The notes under the pieces were generated by a model. The model was not told the DNA's origin. It worked only from the letters and a program-made list of their open reading frames with translations, and made no database searches. From assembly GCA_904066235.2 (NCBI GenBank), contig CAJFCV020000003.1, positions 4,712,001-4,776,000 of the forward strand: 64,000 nt of DNA. The letters are read 5' to 3'. The position numbers and the translations under genes are program-made. Source of the DNA: Bursaphelenchus xylophilus. Its lineage: Eukaryota; Nematoda; Chromadorea; Rhabditida; Aphelenchoididae. Position 1 is the stretch's first letter; each line of letters begins with the position of its first letter. Shown here one piece after another: positions 1-9,430 of the stretch.

Positions 1-153
1 TTCTCCATTTCTTTTGAACAAAAGGATCCCTTTGGATTCCACGAGGAGGGAATTGAAAACACTCCAAAACATCGTCTCCAATGGGCTCTGGAGGTTGTGG
101 ATGCTGCAAAAAAGGGAATTAACGATGCTGTAAAAGATAAATATTACCAGTAA
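1..153 (+). CDS. 3' end of an unidentified protein-coding gene
   Basis: An open frame runs from the first base to a TAA at 151-153 and encodes 50 residues ending in AVKDKYYQ. The frame is rich in charged and helix-forming residues (for example RLQWALEVVDAAKKG). AATAAA overlaps and follows the stop, so this is most likely a terminal exon with a very short 3' UTR. The start and all upstream exons lie outside the window. I do not recognise the family. It faces the carboxylesterase fragment on the other strand. Confidence 0.55.
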   Translation, partial: FSISFEQKDPFGFHEEGIENTPKHRLQWALEVVDAAKKGINDAVKDKYYQ

Positions 154-424
154 ATAAACATAACTACAGATTCATCTAAACTAACCAGAATGCATGCATG
201 CGCGCACAAATTGATCAAAATTGATCGCGAATTCTTGGCAAAAACAAAATTATGTTTCCCCGAGCCGCGCCCGATCATAAGAAAAAAATCTTTTTGCAAA
301 TTTTTCTGCACGAATTGACTGATTCGAGCGATCAATGTTACGATTTTATGTTGCCTGATGCGGCTTTACCTATATTTCCGAGGTTGTTTTGGCTTTAATC
401 TGCTGGCGATTTTCCTAAACCTAC

Positions 425-595
425 CCGAAAACGCAAATCTCCGATTGGTGGTTTGGCGAATGGAATAGACATGAAGACCATGGCCTGACTGTTCGATGGC
501 TCTCCACAATCAACGATCTTCCCTATGATTCGGCCATAATCATCGAGTTGAATCTCGGGTGAGTTCGGGAGCTTCTTGAAGGTGGGCTCAGTCAT
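425..595 (-). pseudogene. Isolated carboxylesterase N-terminal exon, probably a truncated copy
   Basis: The minus strand encodes 57 residues from an ATG at 595. Near the end is SIPFAKPPIGDLRFR, the hallmark N-terminal segment of the carboxylesterase/cholinesterase alpha/beta-hydrolase family (consensus GIPYAxPPxGxLRF). A good donor (GTAGGT) follows at 424. The expected next exon and the catalytic Ser-Glu-His are not seen in the 270 bp before the convergent plus-strand gene at 1-153. An acceptor-linked frame at 144-290 does not look like an esterase. No signal peptide precedes the esterase motif. The copy is therefore truncated, or the rest lies outside the window behind a long intron that contains the plus-strand gene. 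Known of the family: these enzymes hydrolyse ester bonds in detoxification and lipid metabolism. Confidence 0.5.
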
Positions 596-2731
596 TGCGG
601 AAGTCCGGCGGGGAACCCAGCTTGTGACCCTAAAACTAGTTCATAGCAATTCGTTGGCAATCTCTATCCACAAAAAAATAACGAACTTCCTAAAACCACC
701 CATATTCGGCCCCGGGAAATCAAAAAATGAAAATTAAGAAATTCGAGTAATTTCTCCAGAATGCGTCAACCGCTTCCGATTCCAAAACCCTTCAGGGGAA
801 ACACTGATAAACTTTTGATAATAACATTAGTTTCTTATTCCTTCTTTTCCCCGAACTTGCACTACTTTTTAAGCGAAAGGTCACACAAATTCAAGCGATT
901 TTAACATTTTAAAATTCATAAAACCTTTCATTGCATTGGGTGAAAGGGAAGTTCTGTTGAACTTAAAGGGAGAAGTTACGTTGTAAAGCCTTGATCGAAG
1001 TGTAAGGTTAATATTCATTGAAAACAGAACTTAGAGTTTGAAATTCTAGCAAAGATGACGAATGATTTTAATTCTCATTAGAGCTCCAAAAATTGTCCCC
1101 TTTTTCTGTTCTACTTCCGATAGTATTTTCGATAGCAAAACACAAAAAAAATCTCTGGAATTTCCATACAAATTCAGAGTCTCTGGGAAAATTCAGTTTG
1201 AATCATTTTTGGGCGAAAATAAAAATAATCTAAATATTTTTTTACAAAATCTGAGAAAACGAAGTTTGCTTGCGTATGATGGATTTTGGCAAGAAGTGCC
1301 CCCAGGGAATGTGAGTTTACATCTAATTCGAAGGGAAAATATTCGGAAAAGTTGTTATGAACGTCACGAACCACAGGAGAAGGGATTGTAAAGTGATGTA
1401 AAAGTGGTAAAACCATATGTCGGTAAACAAAAGTGAAGGGGAAACTTTCATTAACGGGATATTGTAACTTATTTAAATTATGGGTAAATTTTGTCAAACG
1501 AAATTTGGATAATTTTATTGGGAATAAATTACATAAGCTTGGGAGAAGGTTTTATCAAGTTTTATTGTTAAAAAAACTCGTTTACAGTCTCTCTAGTTTG
1601 CAAAAATAACGGCCAAGGGTTAGAAAACGTTGTAAATTTAGAACCTAAGTGAGTTCATTAGGTAGAAAAATATTTATAGAAGAATAAATTGCAATTCTCC
1701 GTCTAAATATAACTTAAAGTTCACATATCACAAGTCCACTTTCCCAAATTAGTGGTCTCCACTCCACCACCATGAAATTCTAAAAAAATAGCCTTGTGCA
1801 GGGGGGAGCGCAAGAGTTTCCTCTCCGAATAGTCGGAACCCCCGCAGAAAGGACACCCAAAAAACGCCTATTCAACCCTTGGAAGCGGGGCTGGCTTAAT
1901 AAGCAGACTGTTATAATTAAAGCGTGGGCGCGACCCTTACATCAGCACCTTGTGTAATTCCCCAAATATGCAAAAACTTACTCATCGGAAAGAGGGGGAA
2001 AATAAAAAAATTTTGAGGGGAGAAATCGCGCCTTTTGGTTCTTTCGCGGGGCTGTCGCTCTATGACGCCTTTTTGCTCTCTTTTTACTCCCCGAACCTCA
2101 ACTGTTTCTCCCCCAGCAGCACCCCCAAAACCTCTCAATAATTTTCTTTCTAGCTTTTCTCATTGAACGTTTCAAAGTCTAAAGAACGGCCTGAGGGCAA
2201 GGCTCGAAATGTCGGACTTTTTGGTTTCTACAGTTTTTAGAATAAAGGCTTTATCTCTTTATAAACTTCAGAGGTGTTGGTAAAAATATTTTTAAAAAAT
2301 CAGAAAGAAAAGGAAAGAGTCACGTCGAAGATCTAGTGTGCGTCACCGGAAAGGCGCAGACTTTTGTTGAGAACATAACTGGAATGGCGTCAGCGGTGGT
2401 GTCATACTGGTAATTAGTCATTTACTTGTAATCATCGCTGTTTTCTCGGGGAAATGCCATCATTCAAGTTTTTATTCGTGATAGATAACAAGCACACAGA
2501 AACCGTGATTTCACAGACTTTATACGTCGCCGTAGACGTCCAAATTCTAATGGCATTCGGTAATTTATTTGAAATGATCAGTTTTCAAAATTTTGAATGA
2601 TCTCCTAATTAGGGGCTCACTTCGTTTACCGCATATTGTCTTGGATTTAATCCAAATTTTTTGGACAACACATTTATTAGTTAAAAATTTAAATGTAAAA
2701 CAAAATGTAACGACCGTTACAAAGACGGTTC
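596..2731. other. Intergenic stretch, no supported gene
   Basis: AT-rich sequence. Open frames at 1062-1391, 1174-1497 and 1917-2141 overlap on both strands and resemble no protein I know. A short perfect palindrome, GTAACGACCGTTAC, lies at about 2706-2719, just beyond the stop of the first cluster gene. An AP-2-like GCCTGAGGGC lies at 2189-2198. Confidence 0.5.
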
Positions 2732-3636
2732 TTAGTGACGCCTGACACTTTTGTGTTTCACAACACTATAAGTCTCGCTGTGTTCATGCGACCAGCTAAC
2801 CTGGCCTCCGGCAAAGTTGGCGAAAGCATCGTTCAGGTAGCCTAAATCTTCTTCCTTGACTCCGTGCTTCTTCAAAGTTTCTATGAGTAGTTTGTGGCCT
2901 TCACGAATGCTCTGAAAAGTGTTGTGTCGGCTTTGCATATATCTGATTTGGGCTTAAGAGAAATTAAAAACTCACGTCCTTGCTGGAAGTCTTGCTTGTG
3001 ATGGTCCTATAGAAACTTCTGATCTCCTCGACGGCGTTGTAATTGACCTTTTTGCCAACTTCAAATGTGTAAACAAGCACCCTACGCACCACTGACGGAT
3101 CAAGTTTGCTTTCTTTAAGGATTTCTTGCTCTTCCATAAAACTGGACGACTACAAACAGATTTCAAATTTTAGGAAAAAGCAAATCTTACTTTATGAATA
3201 GTCCTGAGCAGGAAGATGTCTTCGTAAAGGACAGTAAGCTCATGTTGATTTGCTCCATGTTTCCTGAGCAGATCGCGAACTAGTTTGATTTTCTTGATGA
3301 CTCGAAGCAAAGAATCTCCTCTCAGATCGTTGCCGTCGACCGAGCAGATAGCGCGGTGGACGGAATGGACAGCCCGGCGGACGTCAACTCGGTGACGTTT
3401 GCCAAGGCGAAGAGCCTAAATTTAATTTATTGGCTATAACAGAAAGACTGCAACACCTCATCATCCAAGAAATCAACTCTCTTTTGCACATCGGCACGGC
3501 TAAAATCATATCCACCATCTCGGGTGATCGCCAATAACTTGTCGTAGACATCATCCTTGGTGCAGAGTTCACAATCAGCGATTTCGAACTCGGCTGCGAC
3601 ACTGGCAGCAATGGCTAGACAGAGTAGTAATCGCAT
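2732..3636 (-). CDS. Secreted four-cysteine-family protein A, long divergent member
   Basis: Four exons, all joined in phase 0: 3457-3636, 3191-3415, 2976-3149 and 2732-2911, giving 252 residues. Residues 1-15 form a signal peptide (MRLLLCLAIAASVAA). Exon 1 then carries CTKDDVYDKLLAI...GGYDFSRADVQKRVDFLDD, which aligns with exon 2 of proteins C, D and E. Here the first two family exons are fused. Exon 2 carries the family core HRAICSVDG, but the usual partner Cys four residues upstream is missing. Two extra exons with no counterpart in the shorter paralogs add about 117 charged helical residues. The start is the ATG directly before the signal peptide, with a TATTTAAA box at 3683-3690 on the same strand. 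Function is unknown; secretion is inferred from the signal peptide. Confidence 0.75.
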
Positions 3637-3682
3637 CTTGGCCAGGTCACCGCTTTTGATGGTGAAGTCGGGCGCCTGACCG

Positions 3683-3690
3683 TTTAAATA
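3683..3690 (-). promoter_or_regulatory. TATA-like box of protein A
   Basis: TATTTAAA on the minus strand, about 47 nt before the ATG at 3636. The position agrees with a short 5' UTR, as seen for the other cluster members. Protein B has a comparable TATAAAA (plus-strand TTTTATA at 4947-4953) 35 nt before its ATG. Neither A nor B has the ATGCAAAT octamer found at C, D and E. Confidence 0.45.
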
Positions 3691-3736
3691 GCCCAAGTAA
3701 GCATTCACGAAGCAATAAAACATATATTAATATCTG

Positions 3737-4375
3737 CTTGAAATTAAATTTTATTGTCTTTTACAGTGATGTGAAAGCCCAACTTGCAAGGGGTCAACGA
3801 GGTCCCATGAGATCCACTGCATAACAAATAATCGAAGATGGTAATGTGTGGGAACGGAGATTCACAATTGGGGAAACGGAAAAATACGGCAACGGTGGTC
3901 CATAATGTGCAGATTGTCATCATAATGGGCATAATCCGAGAGTCCGTTCGAATGTCATATACAGATATTCTTACAAAATTACACTTTTATGCTTACAATC
4001 AAATTTTCCAATATTACATCATTCTTAACAATGTTACAGTTAAAACGCGGGGTGGGTTTCCGGTCTCAGTAGACCGCGGCGGATCTTGCTCTGCATTTTT
4101 TGAGCCATTTACGCTTGCAGTGGCATCGACCCATTATGGACCAATCCCGTATTTTCAGTTCCCCAATTGACGACGTTCAGTGTGGGAAAAGTTGTTTTGG
4201 ACGGCACAATCGCGGATTTCCCACTAGCTCAATCATAATATACAGACAACAAATATTCGATGCGGTTGATTGTTTGAGTGACCAAGCACCTCTTTAATAC
4301 TAAACTACATGTCACTGAACCAAATCTTTATTAAACCCTACATTAACGCCATGGATGTATAACAGAACTTTATAT
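3737..4375. other. Spacer between cluster genes A and B
   Basis: Contains overlapping open frames on both strands (3838-4170 plus, 3744-3932 minus) without splice support or recognisable domains. Nothing functional seen. Confidence 0.4.
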
Positions 4376-4912
4376 TTATTGCTTTCCGACCTTCGTGAAG
4401 TCGTCGCCAAGGTCTGTCAAAAGTTTGACTTCGTCGTAGAGCTTAACGTATTCGTTGTGTTCGATTTTCTTCCCTGACTTCAAGTTCAAGATGATATCCA
4501 AGGTCTTGCTCATCAACAACGGGAATGGATTTTCCTTGAAGTTCATGGAGCAGAGCACTTTTCTGAAACAGGCGATGTCCTCGTCGACGCTTACCCCCGT
4601 CTGTTTTCCAATGCGTTCAACCTGAGAATAAAGGTACAATGATTGTTGTTATATTGACTTACATCTTTGACGATGGCTAAAGAGCGTTTTTGAACACCTT
4701 TGGCGCCGACTTTGTATCCGGCAGCAGTTGCCGCTTCCTAGAGCCTTTTGTGGGCGATGTCGTCGCTACATTCAAGTTTCTAAAATTTTTTCTTATTATT
4801 GCCTTTTTCCTTGGCTTGCTTTTGGAACTCCTTGGCAGATAAGTATAGTATCCTTTTTGGAACCCGCAGAAACAAAAGCGACAAGGGAGAGGATGAAGAG
4901 GACGAAGCGCAT
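4376..4912 (-). pseudogene. Secreted four-cysteine-family protein B with an in-frame TAG
   Basis: Exons 4820-4912, 4663-4779 and 4376-4621 fit the family design exactly. Exon 1 has a signal peptide (MRFVLFILSLVAFVSA) and ends LICQGVPK. Exon 2 has 39 codons and exon 3 carries CFRKVLCSMN. The first intron (4780-4819, 40 nt) starts with GCAAGC rather than GT, as in protein D. Exon 2 aligns codon for codon with its paralogs but contains TAG at 4738-4740, after HKRL and before EAATAAGYKVG. This codon would truncate the product after about 44 residues and remove the core cysteines. The third exon is otherwise intact and runs to a normal TAA. Either the copy is a young pseudogene, or the TAG is a sequence error, or a read-through site. 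TATA box at 4947-4953. Confidence 0.65.
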
Positions 4913-5028
4913 GATTGATGAAGTGGCAGTTACCGATCTTTGTCATTTTTATAATGACTCCGGGAAATTATTAATTAAGATTGCCAGACAATCAATTTTC
5001 ACAATTTAGGACAAGATCAGAATATTTA

Positions 5029-6224
5029 TTAGGTCTAGAAGTATGACTCCGCCGTTTTTTTGTTTTGCATTTTTTACAGGTTGCAGTAAGGTTTAAAAAT
5101 TTCTTTTGAGATCCTCTGAAAGAGCATTCAAAACGCTATCTATTGATATATGTTTTGTATAGTAGGGCTTGACACAGCGGTTTTTATGAAGCTTCAAAGA
5201 TGACCAACTTCGTCCCTGGAAAATCGTCATTTGCGGGAAATTTTACCCTGCACGTGTAACGCGAGAGAAAACGTTTTTAATGCATCAATTGCTTAGAGAA
5301 GCTTACGTTAGTTGTGCTTAGTGAGAAAAAATCCATGGGGAATGGGTTTAACGGTTCTAGCCCCGTGATTTTCAAACCCATCTAAAAAAATTGAAGATGG
5401 AAATTACTGGATACAAAGCGATGCCCATACACAAAAAAAGTTGGCCGTGGTGCTCAAAGTGCCACAGACAGGGGTTTCACTCAGTTTGCAACGAATTGAA
5501 AAGATCTAGAGAGAACGGACTTGGGTGTCTTATGGAATGACCTACAACAATATAGAGAACTTGCGAAATTTTGATAGGCAGACCAAAAGGAAGCTATTTT
5601 TGTATCGTTTTATGGCCACAGACGAAAAACCCAGCGACTTTGAGAACTCGAAGCGCATGCGACCGCATAGTCTAACATTACCGGTAAGAAAGCGTTGCGC
5701 TGTATATGATGACATAAACAAGTTGTTCTTCAATATAAGCTCTTGAAACTCGGTAAAACGTTTATTGGCCTCCGTTGACAACAGTGGCTGATGCAATTGA
5801 ACGGAGAGCTATGACTAAAGCGGGCGGAATGACCAATTTTTATTTTGCTGCATGATCGCGCTAGAACCCATGTTGAAAAACTGGTCAAGGACACCCCAGA
5901 ACAGCTAGGATGGGAGATCCTACCTCACCCGCTATACTCTACTGACAACGAGCTTTCAGATAAGCACTTATTTCCACCGATAGCACACGACCTGAGGCAA
6001 CAGCGCTTCGCTAAACACAATGATGCCAAAAATTAGGTTGATATTTGGATGGCTTCAAAACAGCCAAAAATTTTTTTTGGTGGATTGAAAAGTTGGCCAA
6101 ATTACGGAAACACCTCGCAGTTAATAGTAGAATATAAAATTGAATAAGGTTTAGGGTAAAAATTTTTTGCTATGATCAAAACAATCAGCAGAAAAAAACG
6201 GCGGAGTCATACTTCTAAACCTAA
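5029..6224 (+). mobile_element. Degenerate mariner (Tc1/mariner) transposon
   Basis: A 1196-bp element bounded by inverted repeats. The left end reads TTAGGTCTAGAAGTATGACT and continues through CCGCCGTTTTTTT (5029 onward). The right end, to 6224, is its complement with one visible mismatch. TA dinucleotides flank both ends (5027-5028 and 6225-6226), the mariner target site. The plus strand holds broken transposase frames. One, at 5845-6036, contains LHDRARTH, then YSTDNELSDKHLF, matching the second and third catalytic Asp blocks of a D,D34D transposase. An upstream frame (5525-5746) has ATDEK, matching the first Asp block. Stops and frame changes separate these parts, so the copy cannot encode an intact enzyme. 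It lies between cluster genes B and C. Confidence 0.88.
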
Positions 6225-6514
6225 TATGTCATGTACTTTTGGTTTTGATTGTACTGTAAGACATATTGCTTGTTCATTACGCATCAGAGCGCCAAAAAAT
6301 TATGTGTTTATGATAATTATGTGTATGGGCGGCTAAATGACGTGGGTCTTCTAATGTAGGTTGTTGTATGTATGGTATGTGGAATAGCCAAGTTATACAA
6401 AGATTATTTAATAACTCAGTCTTATCGCGGGGTATGAGTTTTTTTTGACACAGCTCATGGGTGACACCGATATCTTTCAAAAGATTGAAATTGATAAAGA
6501 TGAGACGTTTAAAA
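6225..6514. other. Spacer after the mariner element
   Basis: AT-rich. The minus-strand frame 6277-6480 has no family resemblance. Nothing supported. Confidence 0.35.
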
Positions 6515-6667
6515 TTAATTCTTTTTTACGGCATTCTGTAGAGCAGATTTAGAGAACGACGACGCAATTTTATCTCGCAAAATTGCTTCATATTTCTTGT
6601 CAACCGCCGAAGTGCTCATAAAATTTTCAATATCAATGTAAATGTTGAGAGCGTCAAATTGTCGATG
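6515..6667 (-). other. Orphan coding-like fragment
   Basis: A minus-strand frame of 50 codons between two stops encodes a charged helical peptide (FMSTSAVDKKYEAILRDKIA followed by SSFSKSALQNAVKKN). Codon use and composition look protein-like, and the spacing of hydrophobic residues faintly recalls the C-terminal end of the neighbouring secreted family. No acceptor, signal peptide or partner exon was found. It may be the last exon of a lost paralog displaced by the mariner insertion, or chance. Confidence 0.25.
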
Positions 6668-6703
6668 TTAATGGTCGATTGTAATGGGTATAGAAACCAA
6701 GAG

Positions 6704-6717
6704 ATGCAAATATAAAA
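6704..6717 (+). promoter_or_regulatory. Octamer overlapping TATA box of protein C
   Basis: ATGCAAAT at 6704-6711 runs directly into TATAAAA at 6711-6717, 33 nt before the ATG at 6750. ATGCAAAT is the classical octamer bound by POU-domain proteins. The same octamer occurs upstream of proteins D and E. Confidence 0.55.
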
Positions 6718-6749
6718 ACGGTCTTGTCCAAAAAACCGCATTAATCACG

Positions 6750-7349
6750 ATGAAGTTGATTGTGTTCTGTTTGATGGTCGCATGTGTGTCGGCTTTAAGA
6801 CTTCATCCGCCCTTTCCCCACGGTCTATGCGCAGACGAGCCTGTCGTGGTAAGTTTCTGATCAATCCGTAATCAAGGTTTTCCAAATGCTTAGATCCGAT
6901 GCAATGACCAAATCGCGCTAGACAAGCTGCATTTATTGTCGGAGCAAGCTGGGTATTCCGTCAACTTAGAAGCAGTCAAACGACGAACTGACCTCTTTGT
7001 CAACGACGTAAGCGAGGGACCATCTTTGTAAATGAGTTACAGCTCTCCTCTTAATTTGTTTATTCAGGTCAGAAGACTCGGAAAGAAATATGGCGTTCCC
7101 GTTGAGAACGACCTGAAATGCATACAACAAGTCATCTGCCAGATTGAAATCAGTCCCGAAGGACTCCAAAAACTGATTGACAAAAACTTTGTCTTGTTTT
7201 ACCGGCTTTTCAATGGGAAGGTCCCCGATTCTGGAGAGTTCCAAGGTGTCCAATTCCAAATTAGATTTTTGCAATCTTTGAAACACTTGTTGGAGGAATA
7301 CGCTGGAAGAAATGGAACACGAAGTGGACTTGTCCTAACTCCTCTTTAA
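6750..7349 (+). CDS. Secreted four-cysteine-family protein C
   Basis: Three exons joined in phase 0 (6750-6848, 6894-7007, 7068-7349) give 164 residues. Residues 1-15 are a signal peptide (MKLIVFCLMVACVSA). All four family cysteines are present: GLCADE at the end of exon 1, IRCND at the start of exon 2, and LKCIQQVICQ in exon 3. Exon 2 has 38 codons, the same length as in D and E, and carries KLHLLSEQAGYSV. The rest of the mature chain is helical and charged. It is the only cluster gene on the plus strand, divergent from the mariner-interrupted B. A strong TATA box with octamer lies 33 nt upstream, and AATAAA at 7375-7380 follows the stop. I do not recognise a Pfam family; the role is unknown and probably extracellular. 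Confidence 0.8.
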
Positions 7350-7380
7350 GATTGACTGTTTTTGATGTGGGAAAAATAAA

Positions 7381-7708
7381 CATTTTTATGAAATATTGGG
7401 GATTTGAAATTCATCGGCGATGCAATTTCCGCAAATCGCAGAAATTTTTTCAAAAAAGGCGGCGTTAACTTTTGCTACGTCGTTAGCAGAGTAAAATATT
7501 AATTTTCCAGTTTGTATCGTTTGTGGGCGACTTACAGATCATTAAGTAGTATGCATAAATTGGTCTTAACGGGAATACGGTGTATTTTTTTCGTTGCAAC
7601 ACAAACTGTTCTTGCAAAGTAAATGAATCGTTTATTTTTTTACGACTGCGTTTACTTAACATATTGGTCGTTTATTCTGAAAATAATAAAACATTTGGGA
7701 TATTCTGT
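7381..7708. other. Spacer between C and D
   Basis: Convergent intergenic space. It holds the minus-strand poly(A) signal of protein D (TTTATT on plus at 7671-7676). No gene seen. Confidence 0.45.
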
Positions 7709-8364
7709 TTAGAGTTGGCGGACCAATAATTGCCTTCTAAACATCTGCCTGCGAAATTCTCTGGCCATCGCATCCAAGAAAGCAGCTTCGTTTTCCAATC
7801 CCAGATACTCCGAATCCTCAATTTTTGGGCGTTGAAACGCCTTACCCCAGATCTTGATGTTGTTAATCAATTGGCGAGTCTTTAATGCCAGTGTGGAGAG
7901 CCCGTACACTTCATCGACCGAGCAAATTGATCTTTTGAAGCACTCGAAATCAAACTGAATCGGATATTTGGTCCTGTTGGCCAACCTATGAATCTGTAAA
8001 GTTGTTTAGCGATTATTTCCCAGGGAAGTTCCGTAAACTTACGTCATCCACTATGAGCTGTGTTCTTTCCTGGACTGCATCGCGGCTAACACTGTATCCT
8101 GCCAGTTCGGAGAGAACCAACAGTTTGTCAATGATTATCCGGAGGTTGAATCTTCCCTAATTTTGGGGATTAAAATTCAGAAATAAAGCTTGCCTTGTTT
8201 TTAACACCGGCACAAAGATTATACGACCTGCCAACGAGGCTAGCAACTCCTCTGTCTTCGTTTTCCTTTTCACTTTCTCTAAGCCATTTGGGCATATCGT
8301 CAATCACATCTAGGCCCTTGGAAGACACGCTTCCAAGACACAATACAAAAATCAGCCACTTCAT
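7709..8364 (-). CDS. Secreted four-cysteine-family protein D
   Basis: Exons 8194-8364, 8043-8156 and 7709-7993, all phase 0, encode 189 residues. The start is the ATG at 8364 (MKWLIFVLCLGSVSS signal peptide). Exon 1 ends YNLCAGVKNK, exon 2 has KLLVLSELAGYSV, and exon 3 has IHRLANR and ECFKRSICSVDE. The first intron (8157-8193, 37 nt) begins GCAAGC, a GC-AG intron shared with protein B. The cysteine that opens exon 2 in B, C and E is replaced by Phe (GRFNLR), leaving three of the four family cysteines. The promoter has a TTTAAAA box and an ATGCAAAT octamer (8401-8434). It is most similar to its neighbour E, so they are probably a recent tandem pair. Confidence 0.8.
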
Positions 8365-8400
8365 TTTCAATCACAATACCACTGAAACTGTGGATAAGGC

Positions 8401-8434
8401 TTTTAAACACTGCCTGTGCGAACCTGATTTGCAT
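8401..8434 (-). promoter_or_regulatory. TATA-like box and octamer of protein D
   Basis: On the minus strand TTTAAAA lies at 8401-8407 and ATGCAAAT at 8427-8434, 20 nt further upstream. The same two elements with almost the same spacing occur before protein E. The start codon is 37 nt downstream of the TATA-like box. Confidence 0.5.
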
Positions 8435-8778
8435 TAAATTGGCATTCTCAATAGGGATGAAATGTAATTACTTTCCTCATTGAAACATCTAATATATATT
8501 GTAATGCGTTTGGATGTGTGCATCTTCACTTTTGGACAAAATCTTCTTTGAAGGACAAATATAAGCAACGTTTTCCAACGACATGTCGCAGATTGCAACT
8601 ACCATTGATGGAACCGGCAAAAAGTTTAAGCTCTCACCGATCACAACTTTTAGAATTTCCACTGGACAATTATTTTTCAAAAAAAAAAATTAATCCCTTT
8701 TCCTCAGAACGGACAAGTTACCGATGTCTGAATTTTATTCAAATTAAAGTAAAATCATATATGTCGTAAACTTCCCCC
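8435..8778. other. Spacer between D and E
   Basis: Upstream region of D and downstream region of E. Plus-strand TTTATT at about 8733-8738 reads as AATAAA for E. The open frames at 8489-8680 and 8518-8769 are not protein-like. Confidence 0.4.
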
Positions 8779-9394
8779 TTATAATTGTTGTTTAAGTGAC
8801 ATCTTATGCATTTCTACTCCCAATGTGTCTAGGAAGTCGGCTGCTTTGTATATTCCCACGTACTCCGCCTCGTCAATTGGATTGTGACAACTCTTGGTTT
8901 TTATATTAGAGGCTATGCGACGGGTTTTCCCGGCCAGCTGTCTGAATCCATTGCGCTCGCTGACCGAACAGATCGACTTTTGGAAGCATTCCAGGTCGAT
9001 TCCAATACTGGAATGGTTGGCCTTTTTGGCCAATCTATGAATCTGGATAACATGTTCATAACTTTAATTGTCATTTCAGAGCTTACGTCTTCTACAACCA
9101 GTGCGGTTCTTTCTCTGACTGCAGCTCGGTTGACGTTGTAACCAGCCAGCTCCGAGAGAAGCAACAGCTTGTTCAGAGCAAGTTGAGGGCTACATCTTGC
9201 CTAAAAGCTGAACGTTTTCCCATTATTCATACCTTCGGTCTAACACCTTGACAGATGTCGAACAACAGTCCACGATCGCAATCATTTTTCTTTTCTTTGT
9301 CCTGTTCAAGCCAGTTGATTATATCGTCAAGGCGAAGACGTTCGATACATGACACGGTTGCCATGCAGGTCAACAGTAGAATTAGCCACTTCAT
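8779..9394 (-). CDS. Secreted four-cysteine-family protein E
   Basis: Exons 9233-9394, 9087-9200 and 8779-9042, phase 0 throughout, encode 179 residues. The signal peptide starts MKWLILLLTCMATVSC, nearly the same opening as D. Exon 1 ends FDICQGVRPK, exon 2 starts ARCSPQLALNKLLLLSELAG, and exon 3 has IHRLAKK and ECFQKSICSVSE, so the four family cysteines are all present. The first intron is only 32 nt (9201-9232) with GTATGA and TTTTAG ends, one of the shortest here. The TATA-like box and octamer are at 9431-9458. Helical, charged and probably secreted, with no known enzyme motif. Confidence 0.8.
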
Positions 9395-9430
9395 TTTCAA
9401 TCGCAATGTAAAAGAAAAGGTAGACAAGGG

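Noticed and set aside
1062..1497. Overlapping frames of about 107-109 codons on both strands
   Set aside because: AT-rich, no protein-like composition, splice sites or family similarity.
1790..1860. G-run and C-run pair suggesting an RNA hairpin
   Set aside because: Pairing is limited to a few G-C pairs across a 40-nt loop; no known RNA class.
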